A stretch of DNA of 64,000 nt from Ensifer adhaerens (GTDB lineage Bacteria > Pseudomonadota > Alphaproteobacteria > Rhizobiales > Rhizobiaceae), in assembly GCF_000697965.2 (NCBI RefSeq), contig NZ_CP015880.1, positions 2,170,001 to 2,234,000 of the forward strand. Direction: 5' to 3'. Below are positions 32,141 through 41,906 of the stretch, in pieces (positions within the stretch are counted from its first letter, which is position 1; each line of letters starts with the position of its first letter). A model generated the notes under the pieces. It ran no database searches and was not told the origin of the DNA. It worked only from the letters and a program-made list of their open reading frames with translations. The position numbers were made by a program, and so were the translations under genes.

Positions 32141-35100
32141 CTACTGTACGGTAACGTCGGGCAGGACGTCGAAGTTGAGCCTCTGTCCGGGAGGGGTGCC
32201 GGTGGCACCGTCCGGCACGGTCTGGGGGGTCGGTCCCGTCTGCGGGATCGGCTGGCCCTGTCCGGCGCTGCGCGCTGCCTCTGCCGCCCGACGCGCGGCT
32301 TCCGCCTGTCGCTCCGCTTCGGCCTTGCGTTCGGCCTCTGCTCGCGCATCTGCTTCCGCCTTGAGGCGGGCAGCGCCGGCTGCGCGCCTGCGTTCCTCGG
32401 CAACGGCGCGTTTGCGCTCCAGTTCCCTTGCCTCCGCCCGCGCCTTGTAAAGCGCAAGTTCGCGGCGCAGACGCTGCTTCTCCAGCACGTTCGCCTGCAG
32501 GATCTCGACCCGCCGGCGCTCGCGCTCGAAGGCGCGAAGCGACAGGAAGTTCGCGAGATCGGCAACGTTGAGATCGACGCCCGGTGCTTCCAGCAGGCCG
32601 GCATAGCCGATGCGCACACGCGGCTCGGCACCGGCAAGCGCCTCGTCACCCGGCCGGAAGGTCAGATCGATGCCGGCGTCGATCCGGCCCGCCGCAAGGT
32701 CCAGCGAAGCCTCGCCGGTCATCGCGGCATTGCCGTCGCCAGCCGTCACGTTCTGCGCCCGGAGCACCCCGCCGGCGATGCTGAAGGGTGCCTTGACGAC
32801 GCCGACCAGCGATTGACCCGAGAAGATCGTCGCCTCCGCCGCACTTCTGATCGCGTCCGCCGAGATCTGCGTCTTCAGCGCATCGGCTGCCGCGATCAGC
32901 TGCGGCAGAGCTGCGCTGTTGATGCCGGCGAGCGTCATGCCGTTGAAGGTTGTCGTACCCGAACCGCTTGCCGAATGCGCCATCGCCTCGGGCGTCGCAC
33001 CCGATGCCTCAAGTGCTACCGAAAGATCAAAAGTCCCGGTCGCGACCGGCGTTCCCGCATGGGCCCAGCCCGCCTGGGCAAGGTCGCCGCCCTTGACGTC
33101 CAGGCGCGAGCGCAGGAAGCCCGAGCCGTTGGCATTGCCGATCTGCACCCGCCCGGCGAGCTTGCCGCCCAGCCAGTCGCCGGCCGCATCGGTCAGCGCG
33201 ACCTCGTCGCCCTTCCATTCCATCTTGCCGGCAAAGCTCGTGACCGCGCCATAGACGCCTGGCCAGAATTTCTGCGCCTGCACGTCCAGTGCGACGTTGA
33301 GCCCGGTCCAGGCAGGCTGCGCCAGAGCCCCCTTCGAGAAGGCCCCGTTCGTATCCTCGATCGGTCCGAGGACGCCCTCGCCGAGCCAGGCGAGATCGAG
33401 CGTGTCGAGCGTCAGCTGTCCGCTGGCCGCCCCCGGCGTCTTGCGGTCGATCGTCAGATTGCCGGTAAAGCCGTTGTGGTCGGCCTTCCCCTCGACAGTG
33501 GTCAGCGCAATTGTTTCGGGCGTCGTCGCGATATCGGCAGAGACGGTCAGCGGCAGGCCGCTCCCCATCTGCGGCAAGGCCACGCCCTGGAGCAGAAGAT
33601 AGGGCTCCAGGTCCTGGGTCTGCAGCGTCACCTTCGCCTGACCTTCGAGGAAATGATCGCGGGAAAGATCGACGCTGCCCTTGGCGGCGAGCGACGTCTT
33701 CTCGGTCGTAAAGGTCACCGTGCCGTTCGCCGTCGGTCCGTCGGTGCTTTGCAGCTTGACGGAGAGAATGCCGTTGGCATCCGCATCGAAGGGCAAGGGA
33801 TCGAAACCCGTTTGGCCGAGCAGGAGCCGCGTCTCGGGATTTTCGAGCGTCGCTTCCAAAAGCATGGCCTTGCCGGTCAGCGCCTGCGCCATGTCGGGCG
33901 CCTGGTAGCTGGCGGCGATCTTGGTACCGTTCGCGGTCCCGAAGATGCCGAAGGTCGCGGGCGCGTTGCCTTCCTTGTTGCCGGCCGTCAGCGTCACGTC
34001 GAAGGCCGTGTCGCTGTAATAGGGACCGGCCTTGATCAACTGCCGGAGCGCTGGATGATTGACCGCGTGGCGGCCGATCATTTCCAGGAACGGCGTCAGG
34101 TTCTTGGCGGCAAGCTTCATCTTGGCCGAGACGACGGGCTTTTCGAGGTCGCCGCTGGCCCGGCCGGAAAAGGCGAGCTGTGCGCCGGCGAGCGATCCGA
34201 TCGCCACGCGTTCGGCCTGGAGCTGGCCGTTCTTCAGCGTCAGCACCGCCTGCACGTCCTGCGCTTGCTCGCCGAAGGCGGAAAACTCGTCAGCCGAAAG
34301 ATCGGCAGCAATCGCATGCTGCAGCAAGGTATCGGTGGAAGCGTCGCCCGCCACCAGCCCGGTCAGCGCCTGCAAGGCTTCGAAGTCGATGCGGTTACCC
34401 TTCAGCTGCAGCGAGAGGTTCGGTTGCTGGTCGGCGAAGGACTGTCGCTCCAGCCGCCCCTTGAGGCTCGCCTCGTCGGCCGCCACTTCGAGGTTCTCGA
34501 ACTGCTGCAATGTATCGGTGAGGTTCACCTTGGCGGAAAAGCCGGCGGTCCTCAGCTTGCGGATCGCCGGATCGACCGAGCCCGCCAGCCAGTTGGCAAG
34601 GCCGGAAGGCTGGTTGGAGGCCAGCAGAAGGTCGCCGCGGAAGGTGCGCTGTCCCTTGAGGTTCAGCCGCCCCTTGGCTTCGAGCTGCGTGCGCCCCGGC
34701 AGCAGCGCCACGACATTGTCGATCACCCAGCCGGCGCCATCGGGCTGTACGTCGATCCGCACGTCGCGGACCGTCGTATCGCCGACGACGATCGCCGGCA
34801 GCTTCAGGCTGGCGCGGCCGGGCACCTGCGGGATGGGAATTTCGGCGGCGATCGCCAGCATGGCTTCGAGCCGCTGGCGCATCGAGATCGCCGGATCGCG
34901 GCCGGTCTTGTTGTTGCGGCTCGGGCCGATGCGGCTGACGTCGATCTGCTGGCCGTCGGCGATCAGCAGGAACTTCTGGTCCTTGCCGGTATCGAGCGTT
35001 GCCTCGCCGGTGACCACATAGGGATCATCCGACGGGCCGATTTCGAAGCGATATTCCGGGACGCGGATGCTCTCGTTGGTCAGCTGGAAGTTGCCGTTGA

Positions 35101-35884
35101 TGCGCAGCGGCGCCCGCCCATCCGCATCCTTCGTCTCGGCCTGCGGGCGGTTCTCCGTCAGCGTGAAGCGGCCGCTATAGACCGGCCTGAAATCGACGAT
35201 GCGCAGCGAACCGTCGGTCTCGACGCCGAAGGGACGCTTGTCGGGCGTTACCCGCGCCTTCAGGCTGAGCGTACCCGCCTCGTCCACCTCGTTGCTGGTA
35301 AAGGAGAAACTGCCGGCTTCGCCATCGAGCGCGGCGCGCCCCTCAACCTTCCAGGGCCCGGCGAGCGTGCGGGCCGAAATGTCTGCGGCAAGTCCGCTCA
35401 CGCGGCGGGTGCGGCCGGTCTGCTCGTCGACGAATTCGACCTGGCCATTGGTGATCTCGACGTTTTCAAGCACGACGGTCTTGGCCGGGATCGAGGCCCG
35501 GCGGCCCCTCGCCCAGTCGAGCGTACCGTCGGGCAACAGGCGCACCTTGGCCCGCGGACGATCGAGCTTCATGTCGAAGATCAAGGCCTCGCCGCTCAGG
35601 AACGGCGCAAGCTCGGCGCTCATCGAGAACTGCGCCACCTGGATCAGCGGGTCGCCGTCCTCGGCGGCGCCGACGCGCACGTCGTTGAGCGTCACGGTTG
35701 GGAATGGGATCAGCCGCGCATCGACGCTGCCATGCACGACGACGGGCTTGCCCATGATGCGGCTTGCCTCGCGCTCGAACTCCTTGCGGAAACCCGTCCA
35801 GTCGATGAACCACGGGGCGATCAGCGCCGCAAAGAGCGCAACGACCACAAGTCCACCGACGGCAAGAAGAATTCGCGAAAGCAC
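32141..35884 (-). CDS. AsmA family protein, giant, with charged coiled-coil tail
   Basis: 1247 residues from a GTG at 35884 (read as MLSRILLAVGG). One N-terminal membrane helix (ILLAVGGLVVVALFAALIAPWFI) is followed by the AsmA opening DWTGFRKEFEREASRIMGKPVVVHGSVDARLIPFPTVTLNDVRVG. Long repeats of beta strands follow, as in AsmA/TamB/YhdP-type bridges that span the periplasm and affect outer-membrane lipids. The last 130 residues are different: a long Arg/Glu/Ala coiled coil (ERERRRVEILQANVLEKQR...AEAERKAEAERQAEAARR) and a Pro/Gly tail. It stands alone. The ORF extends upstream to a TTG without a ribosome site. Confidence 0.88.
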   Translation of the reverse strand: MLSRILLAVGGLVVVALFAALIAPWFIDWTGFRKEFEREASRIMGKPVVVHGSVDARLIPFPTVTLNDVRVGAAEDGDPLIQVAQFSMSAELAPFLSGEALIFDMKLDRPRAKVRLLPDGTLDWARGRRASIPAKTVVLENVEITNGQVEFVDEQTGRTRRVSGLAADISARTLAGPWKVEGRAALDGEAGSFSFTSNEVDEAGTLSLKARVTPDKRPFGVETDGSLRIVDFRPVYSGRFTLTENRPQAETKDADGRAPLRINGNFQLTNESIRVPEYRFEIGPSDDPYVVTGEATLDTGKDQKFLLIADGQQIDVSRIGPSRNNKTGRDPAISMRQRLEAMLAIAAEIPIPQVPGRASLKLPAIVVGDTTVRDVRIDVQPDGAGWVIDNVVALLPGRTQLEAKGRLNLKGQRTFRGDLLLASNQPSGLANWLAGSVDPAIRKLRTAGFSAKVNLTDTLQQFENLEVAADEASLKGRLERQSFADQQPNLSLQLKGNRIDFEALQALTGLVAGDASTDTLLQHAIAADLSADEFSAFGEQAQDVQAVLTLKNGQLQAERVAIGSLAGAQLAFSGRASGDLEKPVVSAKMKLAAKNLTPFLEMIGRHAVNHPALRQLIKAGPYYSDTAFDVTLTAGNKEGNAPATFGIFGTANGTKIAASYQAPDMAQALTGKAMLLEATLENPETRLLLGQTGFDPLPFDADANGILSVKLQSTDGPTANGTVTFTTEKTSLAAKGSVDLSRDHFLEGQAKVTLQTQDLEPYLLLQGVALPQMGSGLPLTVSADIATTPETIALTTVEGKADHNGFTGNLTIDRKTPGAASGQLTLDTLDLAWLGEGVLGPIEDTNGAFSKGALAQPAWTGLNVALDVQAQKFWPGVYGAVTSFAGKMEWKGDEVALTDAAGDWLGGKLAGRVQIGNANGSGFLRSRLDVKGGDLAQAGWAHAGTPVATGTFDLSVALEASGATPEAMAHSASGSGTTTFNGMTLAGINSAALPQLIAAADALKTQISADAIRSAAEATIFSGQSLVGVVKAPFSIAGGVLRAQNVTAGDGNAAMTGEASLDLAAGRIDAGIDLTFRPGDEALAGAEPRVRIGYAGLLEAPGVDLNVADLANFLSLRAFERERRRVEILQANVLEKQRLRRELALYKARAEARELERKRAVAEERRRAAGAARLKAEADARAEAERKAEAERQAEAARRAAEAARSAGQGQPIPQTGPTPQTVPDGATGTPPGQRLNFDVLPDVTVQ

Positions 35885-36104
35885 CGTGCCTATATTCCCA
35901 TTCCGTTCATCGGCGCATCCGCGCCGCAAATCGATTTAAGCGCCAGAAACCGGCGCCCGGCTGCAGCGCCGTTGATGGCGCCGTAGCATCTTTGATTTGC
36001 CGCATAATTCCCGAGGGGTCGATTCCGACTTTGAGAATTATGCAGTATCACACTTTGTCGCCGGCGCATTGTCCCAAAAAACGGCCCGCCGCGCGTATCT
36101 CTCC

Positions 36105-37574
36105 TCAAGCGAAAATCTTGCCCGGGTTGAAGATATTGTCCGGATCAAGCGAGTGCTTGATCTGGCGCATCAGATCGAGCGCGTCGCCGAGTTCGGCCTC
36201 AAGGAACGGCATCTTGCCCTGGCCGATGCCGTGCTCGCCGGTGCAGGTGCCGTCCATGGCGAGCGCCCGCGCGTTCAGCCGCTCGACAAAGGCCTCGGCG
36301 CGCACAACGTCAGCCGGATCCTTGTCGTCGAACAGCAGGCCAACATGGAAGTTTCCGTCGCCGGCATGGCCGACGATCGGCGCCGTCAGCCCGTGGGCGG
36401 CGCTATCTTCCTGCGTTGCCGCCACGCATTCCGCCAGCCGCGAGATCGGGACGCAGACATCGGTCGACAGGATCGCCGCGCCCGGGATCAGGCTTTTTTG
36501 CGCCCAATAGGCGTTGTGCCGCGCCTTCCAGAGCCGCGCCCGCTCCTCCGGATTGGTGGTCCAGAGGAAGTCGCTGGCGCCGAACTCCGAAGCGATCTCG
36601 CCAAACTGGCGCGCCTGTAATTCGACACTCTCGGGGCTGCCGTGGAATTCGACGAAGAGCGTCGGCGTCTCCTGATAGGAAAGGCCGGAATAGCCGTTGC
36701 AGGCCTTCATCTGCAGCGCATCGAGCAGTTCGATGCGCGCGACCGGAATGCCCGACTGGATGGTGAGGATCACCGCGTTGCAGGCGTCCTCGATCGTCGG
36801 GAACGGGCAGACGCCGCCGGAAATGACCTCCGGAATACCCTGCAGCCTGAGCGTGATCGAGGTGATGATGCCGAGCGTGCCTTCGGCGCCGACGAAAAGC
36901 CGCGTCAGGTCGTAGCCGGCAGAGGACTTGCGCGCCCGATGCGCCGTGCGGATCTCGCGCCCGTCAGCGGTCACCACCGTCAGCGCCAGCACATTGTCTT
37001 TCATCGTGCCGTAGCGCACCGCATTGGTGCCCGACGCCCGCGTCGAGGCCATGCCGCCGATCGAGGCGTTGGCGCCGGGATCGATCGGGAAGAACAGGCC
37101 GGTGTCGCGCAGGTAGGTGTTGAGCTCCTCGCGGGTGATGCCCGGCTCGACGCGGCAGTCGAGGTCCTCGGCATTGACCTCGAGCACCTTGTTCATACGC
37201 GAGAGATCGACCGAGATGCCGCCATGGGGGGCGTTGATATGCCCTTCGAGCGAGGAGCCGGTGCCGAACGGGATCAGCGGCACCTTGTGTCGCGCAGCGA
37301 TCTGGACGATCGCGCGCACGTCCCCGGCGCTTTCCGCAAATAGCACGCCGTCGGGAAGCTGTGCCGGAATATAGGTGGTGGTGTGGGCATGCTGGGCGCG
37401 GATCGCCTCGCCCGTCTGGAACCGGTCGCCGAAGCGGGCGGAAAGGTCCGCCTTCGCCGCCGCAATCCCCGCCTCGTTTCTCGCGCCAGCCCTGATCGCC
37501 TTCAATGCCACGGAAAACGCCCTTCCTCTTGCATTCGCCACGCTGCCTTTTCGATGTTCGGGAAGCGCAGTCAT
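36105..37574 (-). CDS. FAD-binding D-lactate/glycolate dehydrogenase-type oxidase
   Basis: 489 residues of the vanillyl-alcohol-oxidase (FAD_binding_4) superfamily. The FAD domain has VPLIPFGTGSSLEGHINAPHGGISVDLSRMNKVLEV, DPGANASIGGMASTRASGTNAVRYGTMKDNVLAL and FVGAEGTLGIITSITLRL. The C-terminal FAD-oxidase domain has GHAGDGNFHVGLLFDDKD and GTCTGEHGIGQGKMPFLEAELG, with the His and Arg/Glu pattern of GlcD/Dld. It probably oxidises D-lactate or another 2-hydroxyacid and feeds electrons to cytochrome c or quinone. Which acid is not decidable. It is monocistronic. Confidence 0.9.
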   Translation of the reverse strand: MTALPEHRKGSVANARGRAFSVALKAIRAGARNEAGIAAAKADLSARFGDRFQTGEAIRAQHAHTTTYIPAQLPDGVLFAESAGDVRAIVQIAARHKVPLIPFGTGSSLEGHINAPHGGISVDLSRMNKVLEVNAEDLDCRVEPGITREELNTYLRDTGLFFPIDPGANASIGGMASTRASGTNAVRYGTMKDNVLALTVVTADGREIRTAHRARKSSAGYDLTRLFVGAEGTLGIITSITLRLQGIPEVISGGVCPFPTIEDACNAVILTIQSGIPVARIELLDALQMKACNGYSGLSYQETPTLFVEFHGSPESVELQARQFGEIASEFGASDFLWTTNPEERARLWKARHNAYWAQKSLIPGAAILSTDVCVPISRLAECVAATQEDSAAHGLTAPIVGHAGDGNFHVGLLFDDKDPADVVRAEAFVERLNARALAMDGTCTGEHGIGQGKMPFLEAELGDALDLMRQIKHSLDPDNIFNPGKIFA

Positions 37575-37802
37575 TTCAAGGCGCTACTGTGCAAATCGGA
37601 ATCACTTTGTCCAGACGCTCGCGCACTTCCCGGTCACAGTAGCGCAGGAAAACGCCTGACGTGAGACCGGAGTGTCACAAGACTGTATGACAGCGTGGAA
37701 AACACCAACGCTGAAAAGCCGACACGATATGTCCCCGTTTGCCGAAATGTCATCTCCACACCGCGCCGCGCGGTGATCCGCTCGGGAAGTCCTTGCGTAT
37801 AA

Positions 37803-38087
37803 ATGCCGAGCGGAAGGACGTGTGACGTGCTTGGAGAGATCGGCAGAAAGCGACTGATGATGCGGTTGCCGCACTTGAGGGACAGCATCGCGTCGGCATC
37901 GTCAGATTGCATGATTGAGCTGTTCTGCAGTTATGAACTCGCGGTCAACATGCGGGACGCACTCGTGTTGGGCGGCGGCCGCCCGGATCTCGCTGACGAG
38001 TACCGGCAGATCTGCCTCGAACTCGAAGAAGAGGTGGAGGTCGTGCTCTGCGCGACGGCGCTGGCCGTGCGGCGTGACGGCACATAG
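37803..38087 (+). CDS. Hypothetical protein, up to 94 residues
   Basis: LPHLRDSIASASSDCMIELFCSYELAVNMRDALVLGGGRPDLADEYRQICLELEEEVEVVLC: a soluble, helical, acidic protein whose composition looks coding. Starts at 37803 or 37857 (a double ATG) are both possible, and neither has a strong ribosome site. No known family is recognised. It stands alone, with 228 gene-free bases upstream. Confidence 0.5.
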   Translation: MPSGRTCDVLGEIGRKRLMMRLPHLRDSIASASSDCMIELFCSYELAVNMRDALVLGGGRPDLADEYRQICLELEEEVEVVLCATALAVRRDGT

Positions 38088-38273
38088 GGCGGGCCGGTAG
38101 ACAGAGGGCCTTGCAAACGGCAAGCCGCGTCGCACCACATTTGCTGCTGGCAAAAGTCACGCCTCAGACCGACCAAACTCCGGTACTGCTACGTATGAGA
38201 GCGAAACGGCAGAAAACACCTGCCGTTTCGTGAGCCTTGGATTATGATGGAGGCGTGAAGGAAGGAGAGGCAA

Positions 38274-38705
38274 ATGCTGGGTCTAACCGCTTTGCTCACC
38301 GCGTCGGTTTTCTTCGGCGCCGCCATCTACATCACCTGGGCAGAACAGCCCGCACGGCTGCATCTCGACGATCGCGCCGCACTCGTGCAGTGGGTGCCGT
38401 CCTATCGGCGCGGCTTCGAGATGCAGGCGACGCTCGCGCTCGTCTCGGGCCTCTTCGGCGCCGGTGCCTGGGGACAGACCGGCCATGTGCTGTGGGGGCT
38501 GGGGGCCGCGATCATCATCCTGAACTGGCCCTATACGCTGCTCTTCGTGATGCCGGTCAACCGCCAGCTGGAGGCAGTCCGGCCGGACGACGCCGGCCCG
38601 GAAAGCCGAGATCTCCTCGGTCTCTGGGGCAGGCTTCACGCCGGGCGCAGCGCGCTCGGCGGGCTGGCGGCAGCGATCTTTCTCGTTGCCGCCGGGCTAG
38701 AATAA
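38274..38705 (+). CDS. DUF1772 (anthrone-oxygenase-like) membrane protein
   Basis: 143 residues with four helices: LGLTALLTASVFFGAAIYITWAEQPARL, TLALVSGLFGAGAWG, VLWGLGAAIIILNWPYTLLFVMPVNRQLEAV, and a terminal LGGLAAAIFLVAAGLE. The E-x-P-A-R-L and N-W-P-Y-T...M-P-x-N spellings fit the DUF1772 family. AAGGAGAGG precedes the ATG. It converges on the RND pump gene; function unknown. Confidence 0.82.
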   Translation: MLGLTALLTASVFFGAAIYITWAEQPARLHLDDRAALVQWVPSYRRGFEMQATLALVSGLFGAGAWGQTGHVLWGLGAAIIILNWPYTLLFVMPVNRQLEAVRPDDAGPESRDLLGLWGRLHAGRSALGGLAAAIFLVAAGLE

Positions 38706-38732
38706 TAAGCCGTCGCGCGACGGCCGTTCCGG

Positions 38733-41700
38733 CTAGCGCACCTCCAGCGCTGCCGCCGCGTCCATTTCCTCGTGCAGCTTGCGCTCCTCGTCCGCATGCG
38801 GCTTGGTGAAGCGCGCGATCACCAGATAGGCGACCGGCGTCAGGTAGAGGGTGACGATCACCGCAAGACCGAGACCGCCGACGAGCACCCAGCCCAGCGC
38901 GATGCGCGCCTCGGCGCCCGCGCCGCTGGCAAGCACCAGCGGCACCGCGCCGACGATGGTGGCGATCATCGTCATCATGACAGGGCGCAGGCGGATGTTG
39001 GCGGCATTCTCGATCGCCGAGCGCACGTCTTGGCCGCGGTCGCGCAGCTGGTTGGCGAATTCGACGATCAGGATGCCGTTCTTCGCCATGATGCCGACAA
39101 GCATCACGAGGCCGATCTGGCTGTAGATGTTCAGCGTGTTGCCGGTCATGATCATCGCAAAGACCGCGCAGGCAAGCCCCAGCGGCACCGTCGACATGAT
39201 GATCAGGCCGCTGACGAAGCTTTCGAACTGGGCCGCCAGCACCAGGAAGATGATGACGAGCGCGAAGCCGAAGGTGACGAAGAGGCCGTTGGCGTTTTCG
39301 TTGAGCGTTGCGGCTTCGGCAAGCGGCATGATCCGTGAGCCCGGCGGCAGAAGCGGCTCTGCCATCTGCTCGACCATGGTCAGTGCCTCGCCGAGCGCCA
39401 GATCGGACTTGAGGCCGGCCGAAAGCGAAACGGCGCGAAGCTGCGATTCCCGCGACAGCTGCGGCGCCACCGCCATCTCCTCGACGCTGGCGATCGTCGA
39501 CATCGGCACGATCTTGCCGTCACCGGCCTTGAGGAAAATGTTCTGCAGATCGGTCGGGTCGTTGACCGGGTTGGTCGAGGACAGAAGCTTCACCGGATAG
39601 GATTCGCCGTCGACATAGACGTCGACGACGCTGTTGCCGTCGAGCATGGCCTGCAGCGCCCAGGCAAGGCCGCCGATATCGACACCCATGTCGGAGGCGC
39701 GCTCGCGGTCGATGGTGATCGAAAGCTGCGCCTGGTTGGCCTCGTAGTTGAGGCGGACGTTTTCGAAGCGGCCGGTGTCTTCCATCTGGCGCACCAGCTT
39801 TGCCGCCGCATCACCGAGCTTGTTGTAGTCGTTGCCGACGAGCGCCACCTGCAGGCCGCTGCCGGCGCCGCGAATGCCGAGACTGTTCGGTTGCATCGCA
39901 AAGACGCGAACCGAGGGGATGCGCCCGGTCACCTTGTTGATGTCGGTGACGATCTCCTGCTGGGTGCGGTCACGCTTGTCCCAGGGAGCGAGCGTCAGCA
40001 CCATGAAGCCGCTGTTGACCGAACCGCCCTGCCCGGAGATCGAGAAGATGTTGTCGATCTCGCCGGATTTCACCAACGGCTGCAAGCCGTCCTCGATGCG
40101 GCGCATCTGGGCCTGGGCGTATTCGAGCGAAACGCCCTGCGGCGCGTTGATGCGCATCATGATCTGCGAGCGGTCTTCCGTCGGCGTCAGCTCCGATTTC
40201 AGCGTCAGGAAGCCGGCAGCCCCCATGGCGGTGAAGAAGCCCGCGACGACGAAGACGATCAGCGGCGAGTTGAGGCAGGCGCGCAGCGTCACCCGGTAGA
40301 ACCCGGCCGCCCGCGCACCGAACCGCGCCATCGGCCCCGGCACCGTATGCGTATCCTTCGTCAGCATGCGCGAGGCGAGCATCGGGCAAAGCGTCAGCGA
40401 CACGAAGGAGGACAGGAGGATCGCGAAGGCAAGCACGAAGCCGAACTCGCGGAAGAGACCGCCGGTCTGGCCCGGAAGGAACGAGAGCGGCACGAAGACG
40501 GCGGCAAGCGTCGCGGTCGTCGCCAGCACCGCGAAGAACACTTCGAGCGTGCCGTGAACGGCCGCCGCGCGTGGTCCAAGCCCCTCGGCGCGCCTTCGCA
40601 CGATGTTTTCGAGCACCACGATGGCGTCGTCGACGACAAGCCCGGTCGCAAGCACGATCGCGAGCAGCGTCAGGATGTTGATCGAGAAGCCCGCGAGATA
40701 GATCGCCGCCACCGTGCCGATCAGCGCGATCGGCATCGAGATCGTCGGGATCAGCGTCGCCCGCCAGTCGAGCAGGAACATGTAGATGACCAGCGTCACA
40801 ATGAAGACCGCAACGATCAGCGCGATTTCCACCTCGTGGATAGCGCCGTTGATGAAGACGGCGTCATCGCTGGTAATGCGGAGCTGCGTGCCCTCGGGCA
40901 GGATCTGCGTCTGGATCGTCTCGACGACCTTGCGCACGCCCTCGGAGATATCGACGGTGTTGGACTGCGCCTGGCGCACGATGCCAAGGCCGATGCCCTG
41001 GCGGCCGTTGGAGCGCAGCGCCGTCGTGCCGGTGTCGGGACCGAGCGTGACGGTCGCCACGTCGCGCAGGCGCACATTGTTGACGAGGATCAGGTTTTCG
41101 AACTGCTCCGGCGTCTGCAGGTCGGCCGTGGCGCGCACCGAAATGTCCTGGCTGGCGCTCGTCAGCTTGCCGGCCGGCACGTCGTAGGAGGCGTTGGCAA
41201 GCGCGGTCCTGAGGTTGGCGACCGTTACCCCGCGCCCGGCGAGCTTCGCCTGGTCGAGGTCGATGCGGAAGATCTTCTCCTGGTCGCCATAGACGGCAAC
41301 GTCGGCCACGCCTTCAACGGCGGCGAGCCGGTCGCTGATCTCGTTTTCGACGAGCAGCGTCATGTCTTCCATCGACATCGTATCGGAGGTCAGCGCCAGC
41401 CGCATGATCGGCTGGCTGTCGGCATCGGCTTTCACGATGCTCGGCTCGTCGACATTGTCGGGAAGCTGGTTGCGCACCCGGCCGAGCGCATCGCGAATGT
41501 CGTTGGAAGCCTGGCCGATATCGGTCGTGTCGGAGAACTGCAGCGTCACGCGGCTGCGGCCGAAGGACGAGGTCGAGGAAATGTCGCGGATGCCCTGCAC
41601 GCGCGACACGGCCCCTTCGACCACCGAGGTCACCTCGCGGTCCATGGTCTCGGGTGCGGCGCCATCGAGCGTTGTCGTCACCGAGATGACCGGCTGGTCG

Positions 41701-41906
41701 ACCTGCGGCAGCTCGCGGATCTCGATGCCGTTCCAGGCCGCAAGGCCGGCAACGACGATCAGCGTATTGACCACCAGCGCGAAGATCGGCCGGCGGATGA
41801 AGAGTGCGGTAAAGCCGGTCTTGCTGCGTTCGCGGGCCGACATCTGGCCGCCGGCGCTGCCTTGGCCGGCACCATGGCCGCTTGCCTGACTGTCGCCGCC
41901 GCTCAC
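38733..41906 (-). CDS. RND multidrug efflux transporter (inner-membrane pump)
   Basis: 1057 residues of the hydrophobe/amphiphile-efflux RND family: TM1 FIRRPIFALVVNTLIVVAGLAAW, a periplasmic porter domain, TM2-6 with the proton-relay pair in ATGLVVDDAIVVLENI, a second large periplasmic loop, and TM8-12 with LVMLVGIMAKNGILIVEFANQLRD. The N-terminus has an extra Gly/Gln/Ser-rich stretch of about 25 residues. The start is GTG at 41906, overlapping the adaptor stop (GTGA). The substrate is unknown. No TolC/OprM-like gene or regulator is adjacent, so the outer-membrane channel is supplied elsewhere. Confidence 0.95.
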   Translation of the reverse strand: MSGGDSQASGHGAGQGSAGGQMSARERSKTGFTALFIRRPIFALVVNTLIVVAGLAAWNGIEIRELPQVDQPVISVTTTLDGAAPETMDREVTSVVEGAVSRVQGIRDISSTSSFGRSRVTLQFSDTTDIGQASNDIRDALGRVRNQLPDNVDEPSIVKADADSQPIMRLALTSDTMSMEDMTLLVENEISDRLAAVEGVADVAVYGDQEKIFRIDLDQAKLAGRGVTVANLRTALANASYDVPAGKLTSASQDISVRATADLQTPEQFENLILVNNVRLRDVATVTLGPDTGTTALRSNGRQGIGLGIVRQAQSNTVDISEGVRKVVETIQTQILPEGTQLRITSDDAVFINGAIHEVEIALIVAVFIVTLVIYMFLLDWRATLIPTISMPIALIGTVAAIYLAGFSINILTLLAIVLATGLVVDDAIVVLENIVRRRAEGLGPRAAAVHGTLEVFFAVLATTATLAAVFVPLSFLPGQTGGLFREFGFVLAFAILLSSFVSLTLCPMLASRMLTKDTHTVPGPMARFGARAAGFYRVTLRACLNSPLIVFVVAGFFTAMGAAGFLTLKSELTPTEDRSQIMMRINAPQGVSLEYAQAQMRRIEDGLQPLVKSGEIDNIFSISGQGGSVNSGFMVLTLAPWDKRDRTQQEIVTDINKVTGRIPSVRVFAMQPNSLGIRGAGSGLQVALVGNDYNKLGDAAAKLVRQMEDTGRFENVRLNYEANQAQLSITIDRERASDMGVDIGGLAWALQAMLDGNSVVDVYVDGESYPVKLLSSTNPVNDPTDLQNIFLKAGDGKIVPMSTIASVEEMAVAPQLSRESQLRAVSLSAGLKSDLALGEALTMVEQMAEPLLPPGSRIMPLAEAATLNENANGLFVTFGFALVIIFLVLAAQFESFVSGLIIMSTVPLGLACAVFAMIMTGNTLNIYSQIGLVMLVGIMAKNGILIVEFANQLRDRGQDVRSAIENAANIRLRPVMMTMIATIVGAVPLVLASGAGAEARIALGWVLVGGLGLAVIVTLYLTPVAYLVIARFTKPHADEERKLHEEMDAAAALEVR

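Noticed and set aside
32030..35986. A 1318-codon open frame on the plus strand opposite the AsmA gene
   Set aside because: Arg/Gly/Leu-rich with no domain pattern; the minus strand encodes the AsmA protein.
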